A stretch of 5,427 nucleotides of DNA. Origin: Tardiphaga sp. Lineage in GTDB: Bacteria > Pseudomonadota > Alphaproteobacteria > Rhizobiales > Xanthobacteraceae. The position numbers and the translations under genes are program-made. Positions 1-4,176 of this stretch are shown here, piece after piece; the first letter of the stretch is position 1; every line of letters begins with the position of its first letter. The notes beneath the pieces were generated by a model. That model saw only the letters and a program-made list of their open reading frames with translations, did not search any database and was not told the DNA's origin. The stretch lies in assembly GCA_028290765.1 (NCBI GenBank), contig JAQGJF010000410.1, positions 1 to 5,427 of the forward strand. Direction: 5' to 3'.

Positions 1-358
1 GGCCTTCATCGCGGAGGCCAACGAAGCCGTGGTGAGGCTGATGCCGGGCGCGCGGCCGGTGCCGTTCGGCCATCTCGGCGACGGCAACATTCATTACAAC
101 GTCACCCAGCCCAAAGAGGGCACCACCACCGCGGATTTCCTGGCGCGCTGGCACGACGTCAACGCCGTGGTGTTCGACGTGGTGCTGCGGATGGGCGGTT
201 CGATCTCCGCCGAGCACGGTATCGGCCAGCTCAAGGTGGCTGACCTGCCCGATGTGAAGGATCCGGTGGCGATCGAACTGATGCGTTCGCTCAAGGCAAT
301 GCTGGATCCGCTCAATATCCTGAACCCTGGCAAAGTCCTGCTCCCCGGCAAGCGATGA
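1..358 (+). CDS. FAD-linked oxidase, C-terminal part (D-lactate / D-2-hydroxyglutarate dehydrogenase family), 5'-truncated by the window
   Basis: Only the last 118 residues are visible; the reading frame enters at base 2 and stops with TGA at 356-358. The fragment is the C-terminal FAD-oxidase domain of the GlcD/DLD2/D2HGDH family, flavoenzymes that oxidise D-2-hydroxyacids and pass the electrons to an acceptor. Seen directly: HLGDGNIHYN (fragment residues 24-33), SISAEHGIG (68-75 region) and the tail NILNPGKVLLPGK. In this family the two His of H-x6-H (H24, H31) and the Glu of the EHG motif (E71) bind a divalent metal, and the adjacent His (H72) helps catalysis; all are present. The substrate cannot be assigned from this end: D-2-hydroxyglutarate, D-lactate and glycolate oxidases share these motifs. 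The stop codon overlaps the start of the next gene (ATGA), so the two are probably co-translated. Confidence 0.93.
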   Translation, partial: AFIAEANEAVVRLMPGARPVPFGHLGDGNIHYNVTQPKEGTTTADFLARWHDVNAVVFDVVLRMGGSISAEHGIGQLKVADLPDVKDPVAIELMRSLKAMLDPLNILNPGKVLLPGKR

Positions 359-801
359 GCAGCGCAGTCACACTCGCGATCGCGCCGCTCGAGGACGCCG
401 ATATCGCCGCCGTGGTCGCGCTGTGGCAGCGTTGCGGATTGACGCGACCGTGGAATGATCCGCAAGCCGATATCGCGCTGGCGCGGCAGGAATCGAATTC
501 GACGATTTTGCTCGGTCGCGACGGCGATGCCGTGGCGGCATCGGTGCTGGTTGGCCATGACGGCCATCGCGGTGCCGTCTATTACGTTGCCGTCGATCCC
601 GATCACCGCGACAAGGGTTTTGGTCGCGCCATCATGACGGCAGCCGAAGACTGGCTGCGCGCCCGCGGCATCCTGAAATTGAATCTGATGGTGCGGGGAG
701 ACAATGCCCAGGTGAAGGCGTTTTACGAGACGCTCGATTATGAAGAGCAGGAACGCATCGTCTACGCGAAATGGCTCGATGGACGCGATCCGACGCCGTG
801 A
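355..801 (+). CDS. ypeA: GNAT-family N-acetyltransferase, YpeA-like
   Basis: A 148-residue single-domain protein of the GNAT fold, which transfers acetyl from acetyl-CoA to an amine. The N-terminal block LWQRCGLTRPWNDPQADI (residues 23-40) and DGHRGAVYYVAVDPDHR (69-85) closely resemble E. coli YpeA (about 141 residues). The acetyl-CoA loop R-x-x-G-x-G is R85-D-K-G88-F-G90, followed by helix RAIMTAAEDWL. The C-terminal AFYETLDY (122-129) carries Y124, at the place of the usual general-acid tyrosine. The start is the ATG of an ATGA overlap with the upstream oxidase, which supports coupling. The natural substrate of YpeA-type enzymes is unknown to me, and the context with a D-2-hydroxyacid oxidase does not settle it. 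The family is certain; a one-to-one YpeA orthologue is likely but not proven. Confidence 0.9.
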   Translation: MSSAVTLAIAPLEDADIAAVVALWQRCGLTRPWNDPQADIALARQESNSTILLGRDGDAVAASVLVGHDGHRGAVYYVAVDPDHRDKGFGRAIMTAAEDWLRARGILKLNLMVRGDNAQVKAFYETLDYEEQERIVYAKWLDGRDPTP

Positions 802-875
802 CGGTCGATGCTGCTTCTCGTCACTTCCTTGTGGGCTACCGCATCTGAAAAGTGCGGCAGCCGGGTCTCTTTCTT

Positions 876-1006
876 ATCCCTCCCTCTTGTGGGGAGGGTG
901 GCCGGCCGAAGGCCGGTCGGGTGGGGGAAGCAACAATAAGATCGCGTGTGTAGGCTCCCACCCCGGCCTCTGCTTCGCTCGTCTCGACCCCACAAGGGGA
1001 AGGGAT
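876..1006. repeat. Large imperfect palindromic intergenic repeat
   Basis: Outer arms ATCCCTCCCTCTTGTGGGG (876-894) and CCCCACAAGGGGAAGGGAT (988-1006) are reverse complements at 17 of 19 positions. Inside the left half lies a tight hairpin, CCGGCC-GAA-GGCCGG (902-916), followed by TCGGGTGGGGGAAG. The right half has CTCCCACCCCGGCC (955-967), roughly its complement. The element sits between two converging genes (the acetyltransferase ends at 801, the SRAP gene ends at 1042) and could stop transcription from both sides, although no T-run follows. Repeats of this look (CTTGTGGGGAGGGTGG...GGCCGG) are, from memory, scattered through Bradyrhizobium-type genomes; copy number cannot be checked here. 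The remainder of the 802-1041 gap shows only a weak stem (839-844 with 852-857). Confidence 0.7.
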
Positions 1007-1041
1007 GACATGTCGTCCCCGCTAAACCTCAAGCCATCATT

Positions 1042-1824
1042 CTAAAACAACGAGCCTTGCCCGTCATCGCCCGAAGCGGATGTTTCCGCCTTTCGCGGCG
1101 CGGATTTCCTCGCCGGCTTTGCTGCCGAAACGGCAGCGCGTTCGGCTTCAATCTCTTGCTCCGACATCGGCAGGATCAGTTGCGGGTCGTCGTTGGCGAC
1201 GTGGTTGACGCGCGTCGAGACCGCGTGCCAGGCGAACATGCCTTCGACGGGCGCGGTGAGCAGCGCGGTCGCGGCTTCGGCATCGACCTTGCCATGGTCC
1301 AGCCAGCGATCGAAGTCGCCGGGCGCGATGGTCACGGGCACACGGTGATGCAGTGCCGCGAGATCGGCACTCGCCGCCGCCGTCACGATGGCAACGGTAT
1401 CGAGTTCCTCTCCGTTCGGGCCGACCCAGGTTTCCATCAACCCGGCAAAGCCGATCGGCTGACGATCCCGCGGATAGATAAAATACGGCTGTTTTATTTT
1501 GCCGGAACTTTGCCATTCGTAATAGCCATCGGCCGGAATGAGGCAGCGTCGCCGCTTCATCGCGTTCTTGAAGGCGGGCTTTTCAAGCACGGTTTCCGCG
1601 CGCGCATTGATCAGCAGGGTGAATTGCCGCGGATCCTTGACCCAGGCCGGCAGCAGACCCCAGCGCATCAGGCGGAAGTGCCGCGCGCCGTTCTCCCAAA
1701 ATACCACCGGAACCGGCTGGGTGGGGGCTATATTATTCCGTGGCGGGAAATTGGGTTGTTCCGAATAGCCAAACAGCCGGCGCAGGGCCTCCGGTGCCGA
1801 ATTGATCACATAGCGTCCGCACAT
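1042..1824 (-). CDS. SRAP/HMCES-family protein (YedK-like, abasic-site DNA-protein crosslink sensor)
   Basis: A 260-residue SOS-response-associated peptidase (SRAP) protein. The family removes its initiator Met so that Cys2 becomes N-terminal and forms a stable thiazolidine crosslink with abasic sites in single-stranded DNA, shielding them at forks. All key positions are visible: MCGRY at the N-terminus (Cys2), N73 in LLINARAET, E103 in DGYYEWQ, and H159 in LHHRVPV, corresponding to Cys2, Asn75, Glu105 and His160 of E. coli YedK. The RWGLLPAW block (54-61) is also typical. The C-terminus is longer than in YedK: residues about 223-259 are a low-complexity Ala/Lys/Ser-rich tail ending GQGSLF. 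The ATG at 1824 is fixed by the Cys2 requirement; the Shine-Dalgarno is weak (AAGAG just upstream). It is transcribed divergently from 1887. No alphaproteobacterial LexA box (GTTC-N7-GTTC or GAAC-N7-GAAC) is seen upstream, so SOS control is not supported. Confidence 0.95.
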   Translation of the reverse strand: MCGRYVINSAPEALRRLFGYSEQPNFPPRNNIAPTQPVPVVFWENGARHFRLMRWGLLPAWVKDPRQFTLLINARAETVLEKPAFKNAMKRRRCLIPADGYYEWQSSGKIKQPYFIYPRDRQPIGFAGLMETWVGPNGEELDTVAIVTAAASADLAALHHRVPVTIAPGDFDRWLDHGKVDAEAATALLTAPVEGMFAWHAVSTRVNHVANDDPQLILPMSEQEIEAERAAVSAAKPARKSAPRKAETSASGDDGQGSLF

Positions 1825-1858
1825 TCTCTTACCCGAAAGGAGGTATCTTCAGCCCCTT

Positions 1859-1875
1859 TTAACCCCGACCGTTAA
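1859..1875. promoter_or_regulatory. TTAAC-N7-GTTAA palindrome in the divergent intergenic region
   Basis: The 62-bp space between the SRAP gene and the gene at 1887 contains a perfect 5-bp inverted repeat, TTAAC CCCGACC GTTAA, with the outer T of one further base pair also matching after one mismatch. It is the only AT-rich symmetric site there. Its centre lies about 20 bp upstream of the rightward ATG and about 43 bp upstream of the leftward ATG, so a bound protein could affect both genes. The half-sites resemble TTAA boxes, but the spacing (9 between TTAA cores) does not fit CtrA. The regulator is unknown. Confidence 0.3.
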
Positions 1876-1886
1876 GACTGCGGCAG

Positions 1887-2402
1887 ATGACCGCGACAGT
1901 TCGCCAAGCCACCGACGCAGATAGTCAGCCGCAGGGCGAAGTCGAACCCGGCGGAGCTGCGCGGGCGGCCGAGTTGCTGGCTGCCAACATCAATCCGATC
2001 ACCGGGCTGGCCACGGATTACCTGAATCATTTCAATGAAGCCATCATGCTGCTCGAGATGATTCCGGATATGCCGGATTGCGCCGAGGATTTTCTCGGCT
2101 GGCAACCCTTATCCTATCACGAGCACTTCACGGCATCGAATTTCAAGGCGCGCGAGCTTGCGATATCGGCCTATGATGCGGCCGACCCGGCGGTTCGCGA
2201 CGAATTCGACAATCTGACCGCCACCATGACCTCGATTCTACTGGCGGTCGGCGCGGCGATGCGCGAAGTCCAGCAGGACAGGACCCGTGCCACGCTGGCG
2301 GAGCAGGCCACCGGCTGGGTCAAGCCGTTGGTGGCATTGGCCGGAGGGGTCATCAACCGACGGGGTATCGAGCCCGACGTCGATTACATCATGAAGCAAT
2401 AA
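1887..2402 (+). CDS. Conserved-looking protein of unknown function, helix-rich
   Basis: I do not recognise a named domain in this 171-residue protein. It is acidic, has no signal peptide or clear membrane segment, and looks mostly helical. The first 30 residues are low-complexity and probably disordered. Residues 36-99, from NPITGLATDYLNHFNEAIM through MIPDMPDCAEDFLGW and YHEHF to AISAYD, read like a conserved core. A helix 103-133 contains a hydrophobic stretch, SILLAVGAAM, and a Gly-containing segment, KPLVALAGGVI (146-156), precedes the end DVDYIMKQ. The H78-E-H80 and C65 residues are noteworthy but form no known metal motif. The first ATG (1887) is used; the leader has only a poor Shine-Dalgarno. 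Five bases separate its stop from the Nudix gene, so the two are probably one transcript. Codon pattern and spacing make it a real gene. Confidence 0.85.
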   Translation: MTATVRQATDADSQPQGEVEPGGAARAAELLAANINPITGLATDYLNHFNEAIMLLEMIPDMPDCAEDFLGWQPLSYHEHFTASNFKARELAISAYDAADPAVRDEFDNLTATMTSILLAVGAAMREVQQDRTRATLAEQATGWVKPLVALAGGVINRRGIEPDVDYIMKQ

Positions 2403-2407
2403 TCATC

Positions 2408-2833
2408 TTGCCATCCGTCTCGCCGCCGTCCCGACCCCAGATCGCCGTCAGCGCCGCGATCTTCCGCGACGGCCGGGTTCTGCTGGTGCGTCGCGCGCGC
2501 TCCCCCGCCAAGGGCTTCTATTCGCTGCCCGGCGGGCGGGTCGAATTCGGTGAATCGCTGCATGCCGCCCTGCATCGCGAGGTCGCGGAGGAGACCGCCC
2601 TGACCATCGAGATCGTCGAACTGGCCGGATGGCGCGAGGTGTTGCCCACCGCTGCTGGCGGTGGGCATTACCTGATCATGTCGTTCGCGGCCCGCTGGCT
2701 CGCCGGCGAACCGGTCCTGAACGACGAACTCGATGATTTCAGCTGGCGCATGCCCGACGCATGGGGCGACCTGCGGACCACCGAAGGCCTGCCGGGGATC
2801 GTCCAGTCGGCCCGGCGCCTCATCGCGGGCTGA
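2408..2833 (+). CDS. Nudix hydrolase (ADP-ribose pyrophosphatase-like)
   Basis: A 141-residue single-domain Nudix protein, a family that hydrolyses nucleoside diphosphates linked to another moiety using Mg2+ or Mn2+. The Nudix box runs from G43 to L65: G43-x5-E49-x7-R57-E58-V-A-E61-E62-T-A-L, with LPGGRVEFGE before it. The metal-binding Glu residues E58, E61 and E62 are all present. The consensus Gly near the end of the box is Ala64. The preceding strand AAIFRDGRVLLVRRARSPAKGFYSLPGG fits the COG1051-type subgroup acting on ADP-ribose or similar nucleotides; the substrate cannot be decided. The start is TTG at 2408, the only start codon upstream of the domain in this frame; it lies five bases after the previous stop, with no good Shine-Dalgarno, which suggests translation coupled to the upstream gene. 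The signal-peptide protein at 2900 follows after 66 bp. Confidence 0.93.
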   Translation: MPSVSPPSRPQIAVSAAIFRDGRVLLVRRARSPAKGFYSLPGGRVEFGESLHAALHREVAEETALTIEIVELAGWREVLPTAAGGGHYLIMSFAARWLAGEPVLNDELDDFSWRMPDAWGDLRTTEGLPGIVQSARRLIAG

Positions 2834-2899
2834 AAAGCTGGATTTGGCGGGCCGGCGTGCCTTGCTTCCACCACCCCGAAAAGGCATATCACGCCCTTG

Positions 2900-3289
2900 A
2901 TGCTCAAGCGGATCACTCTCATTCTCGTGGTTGTCGCGACCTGCGGCCTTGGTCAGGTATTTGGCCCGGCGCGGGCCCAGGACGCCGCGGCGCCATTTGA
3001 CGGCGATCTGCAGCGGCTGGCGGAGATCCTCGGCACCCTGCATTACCTCCGGGGCATTTGCGGCAACAATGAAGGCGCGAAATGGCGCAACGAAATGCAG
3101 GCACTGGTCGACGCCGAAACCCCCTCGGGCGATCGCCGCACCCGCATGATCGCAGGCTTCAACCGCGGCTATAACGGCTTCCAGCAGACCTACCGGACCT
3201 GCACCCCGGCGGCCGGGATCGCGATCCGCCGCTATATCGAAGAAGGCTCGAAAATTTCCCGGGATTTGACGGCGCGCTACGCCAACTAG
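2900..3289 (+). CDS. Small exported protein, TIGR02301 (DUF2385-like) family
   Basis: A 129-residue protein with an N-terminal signal peptide: MLKR, a hydrophobic core ITLILVVVATCGLG, and a likely signal peptidase I site ARA|Q after residue 26. The mature part of about 103 residues is predicted periplasmic. The pattern LxxLAEILGTLHYLRGIC (about 37-54), W62, GFNRGYNGFQQTYRTC (86-101) and a C-terminal helix IAIRRYIEEGSKISRDL match my memory of the alphaproteobacterial TIGR02301 family, whose function is unknown. The mature chain has just two cysteines, C54 and C101, well placed for a disulfide in the periplasm. An in-frame TTG at 2897 directly precedes the ATG; I chose ATG at 2900. The Shine-Dalgarno is weak (AAAAGG about 16 bases upstream). 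The gene follows the Nudix gene by 66 bp on the same strand and may share its transcript. Confidence 0.88.
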   Translation: MLKRITLILVVVATCGLGQVFGPARAQDAAAPFDGDLQRLAEILGTLHYLRGICGNNEGAKWRNEMQALVDAETPSGDRRTRMIAGFNRGYNGFQQTYRTCTPAAGIAIRRYIEEGSKISRDLTARYAN

Positions 3290-3294
3290 CGCGC
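3272..3294 (+). terminator. GC-rich stem-loop overlapping the stop codon of the exported-protein gene
   Basis: GCGCGCTA (3272-3279) and TAGCGCGC (3287-3294) form a perfect 8-bp stem around a 7-base loop; the TAG stop at 3287-3289 lies in the right arm. There is no following T-run, so it is not a canonical intrinsic terminator. It may stabilise the 3' end or assist termination before the separate gene at 3444. Confidence 0.35.
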
Positions 3295-3338
3295 GAATCA
3301 GAGCGGGTTCCATTCAAGATTGCCTTTGCCCGCCGCCG

Positions 3339-3352
3339 TTAACCTTTCTTAA
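3339..3352. promoter_or_regulatory. CtrA-like TTAA-N6-TTAA site
   Basis: GTTAACCTTTCTTAAAG contains TTAA at 3339-3342 and 3349-3352, separated by six bases. The alphaproteobacterial cell-cycle regulator CtrA prefers TTAA-N7-TTAA(C), so the spacing is one base short; the left half TTAACC matches the half-site well. It lies about 92 bp upstream of the ATG at 3444, a plausible promoter position. It could also be a simple AT-rich promoter segment. Confidence 0.3.
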
Positions 3353-3443
3353 AGAACTGGCCTGTTCGGCTCCGTCCTGCATGCTAAAGCTCACTGGTTC
3401 GACGCGCTCCGCAGTGGGGTGCGCACCCAGCCTGTTGAGTTTC

Positions 3444-3710
3444 ATGAGCCAGCCATTGTCCTTCACCCCCGCCCGCGACCCGCTGCCCGATCACGAACAG
3501 AAGCAGGCGGCGCTCAGCTACCTCAACGAGGCCTGGGCGGAAGCCCGGCACGATGGCGTCGACGGCGACTGTCTGGCCCAGGCCAGCCTGTTCGCGGCAT
3601 TCGCCGAGCTGGTCGGCACCTACGGTGAAGACGCGGTGGCGAAATTCGTCGAAGGCTTGCCGACACGGGTTCGCAATGGTGAATTCTCCCTGACGTTGGC
3701 GAAGCAATAA
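3444..3710 (+). CDS. Small protein of unknown function (88 residues)
   Basis: I recognise no named domain. The protein is acidic, soluble and mostly helical: a short Pro-rich start (MSQPLSFTPARDPLPDHEQ), then helices around 20-35 (KQAALSYLNEAWAEAR), 43-59 (CLAQASLFAAFAELVGT) and 61-72 (GEDAVAKFVEGL), ending VRNGEFSLTLAKQ. The ATG at 3444 is preferred because this sequence begins where the protein-like composition begins. An in-frame ATG at 3381 would add 21 residues of poor character, and neither start has a convincing Shine-Dalgarno. It stands alone: 154 bp after the exported-protein gene and followed by the repeat-rich gap. The composition and third-position GC bias support a real gene; the role is unknown. 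Confidence 0.75.
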   Translation: MSQPLSFTPARDPLPDHEQKQAALSYLNEAWAEARHDGVDGDCLAQASLFAAFAELVGTYGEDAVAKFVEGLPTRVRNGEFSLTLAKQ

Positions 3711-3763
3711 GGCCGCGTTGCGCGAAACACCGCCGTAATCGGTTAGCGATCACTTCTCCATGA

Positions 3764-3817
3764 GTCGTCCCGGCGAAGGCCGGGACAACGGGCGTTGTGT
3801 GTCGCCCCTAACGCCCG
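3764..3817. repeat. Double-hairpin palindromic repeat
   Basis: Two adjacent hairpins. The first, GTCCCGGC-GAAG-GCCGGGAC (3767-3786), extends to 3764-3789 with one mismatch. The second pairs CGGGCGTT (3789-3796) with AACGCCCG (3810-3817), perfectly, around a 13-base loop. The first hairpin core is of the kind widely dispersed between genes in Bradyrhizobium-type genomes (from memory). It lies 53 bp after the stop at 3710 and directly at the end of the dihydroorotase remnant on the other strand, so it may act as a bidirectional transcription stop, though it lacks T-runs. The preceding bases 3711-3763 show nothing recognisable. Confidence 0.65.
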
Positions 3818-4038
3818 TCTCCAGAAATCGCACCGGCTCGCCGGTCGATGGGTCATCAATTCCCCTGCCACATACTCTTCGCCCGCGCCCGAAAGTGCCG
3901 ACCGGCGAGCCGGTGATGCCGGGTAGGTTTTGGATTTCTCTTTCAGAGTATGCGGGGCGTGGTCGGAGCCAAGCACGTCGATGATGCCTTGATGGATGCG
4001 GTGCCGGATTTTTGAATCGTATCAAACGTCTGCGTCAT
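3816..4038 (-). pseudogene. Dihydroorotase remnant, internally deleted and frameshifted
   Basis: Three collinear pieces of a dihydroorotase survive on the minus strand. (1) 4038-4000: ATG and MTQTFDTIQKSGT, like the family's start MTQTFDTILKxGT. (2) 4006-3911, another frame: HQGIIDVLGSDHAPHTLKEK followed by SKTYPASP, the conserved block with the active-site Asp-His of SDHAPHT. (3) About 3914-3816, shifted again: TGSPVGTF, RGRR, then, if single bases are restored near 3873, 3861 and 3851, VMWQGEL and PSTGEPVRFLET, the typical C-terminal tail. An intact enzyme is roughly 440 residues (about 1.3 kb); here about 220 bp remain. Dihydroorotase closes carbamoyl-aspartate to dihydroorotate in pyrimidine synthesis; this copy cannot encode it. 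It lies divergent to ygfZ, where I recall an intact dihydroorotase in related genomes, so it is probably decay in place rather than an insertion. Homology is assigned from memory of the family. Confidence 0.8.
3831..3915. repeat. Perfect 17-bp inverted repeat inside the dihydroorotase remnant
   Basis: CACCGGCTCGCCGGTCG (3831-3847) and CGACCGGCGAGCCGGTG (3899-3915) are exact reverse complements separated by 51 bases. On the minus strand the arms correspond to the remnant's TGSPVG (3915-3899) and STGEPV (3847-3831) segments, so the repeat is made of former coding sequence and is not an added element. Confidence 0.75.
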
Positions 4039-4109
4039 GAGCTGTTGTTCGGTCCTGGAGAGCTTGCGCAAGAGCGCAGGATTGCCATGCAGGTCTTGTT
4101 GTCTCTACC

Positions 4110-4139
4110 TTACCGGCTTACGTTCCGCTTTGGTATATA
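4110..4139 (+). promoter_or_regulatory. Candidate ygfZ-tag promoter
   Basis: TATATA at 4134-4139 is a good -10 match in an otherwise GC-rich context, with TTACCG at 4110-4115 as a weak -35 at an 18-base spacing. The start codon of ygfZ is 37 bases downstream. TATATA is self-complementary, so the same site could once have served the divergent dihydroorotase remnant starting at 4038. The rest of 4039-4176 shows no other recognisable element. Confidence 0.35.
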
Positions 4140-4176
4140 GCGTGGCCTTCTCCAAAGAACTTGCAGAGAACCTGAT

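Noticed and set aside
740..1045. Open frame of 101 codons through the 876-1006 repeat
   Set aside because: It begins inside the acetyltransferase and consists of translated palindromic repeat (PSLLWGGWPAEGRSGGG); such frames are a frequent annotation artefact.
1835..1844. Perfect plus-strand Shine-Dalgarno GAAAGGAGGT as the ribosome site of the gene at 1887
   Set aside because: It lies more than 40 bases upstream of that ATG, and no ATG, GTG or TTG stands 5-12 bases after it.
1057..1875. Long open frame of 272 codons on the plus strand, opposite the SRAP gene
   Set aside because: It is antisense to a protein with all its catalytic residues; the translation is Arg/Gly/His-rich with no domain. 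High GC leaves the opposite frame open.
1825..1886. LexA/SOS box for the SRAP gene
   Set aside because: No GTTC-N7-GTTC, GAAC-N7-GAAC or CTG-N10-CAG-like site in the divergent region; only a single GTTC inside the next coding region.
2900..2977. Lipoprotein signal with Cys15 of the exported protein
   Set aside because: The residues before it (V-A-T-C) do not fit a lipobox, which needs G/A/S at -1 and usually L at -3; ARA|Q at residue 26 is a better signal peptidase I site.
2384..3313. Open frame of 309 codons on the minus strand
   Set aside because: It runs opposite the Nudix and exported-protein genes, both clear from motifs and a signal peptide. Its translation is low-complexity and matches no family I know.
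3381..3443. Upstream start giving a 109-residue form of the small protein
   Set aside because: The extra 21 residues look non-coding and the ATG has no ribosome site. It remains possible but less likely than 3444.
3871..3952. Inverted pair CATACTCT (3871-3878) / AGAGTATG (3945-3952)
   Set aside because: It interleaves with the 17-bp inverted repeat instead of nesting and consists of two unrelated codon stretches of the remnant; an 8-bp match at this distance may be chance.
3711..4176. Insertion sequence or prophage scar as the source of the gene-free stretch
   Set aside because: No transposase fragment, terminal inverted repeat pair with target duplication, or tRNA was seen; the dihydroorotase remnant plus the hairpin repeat explain the region.
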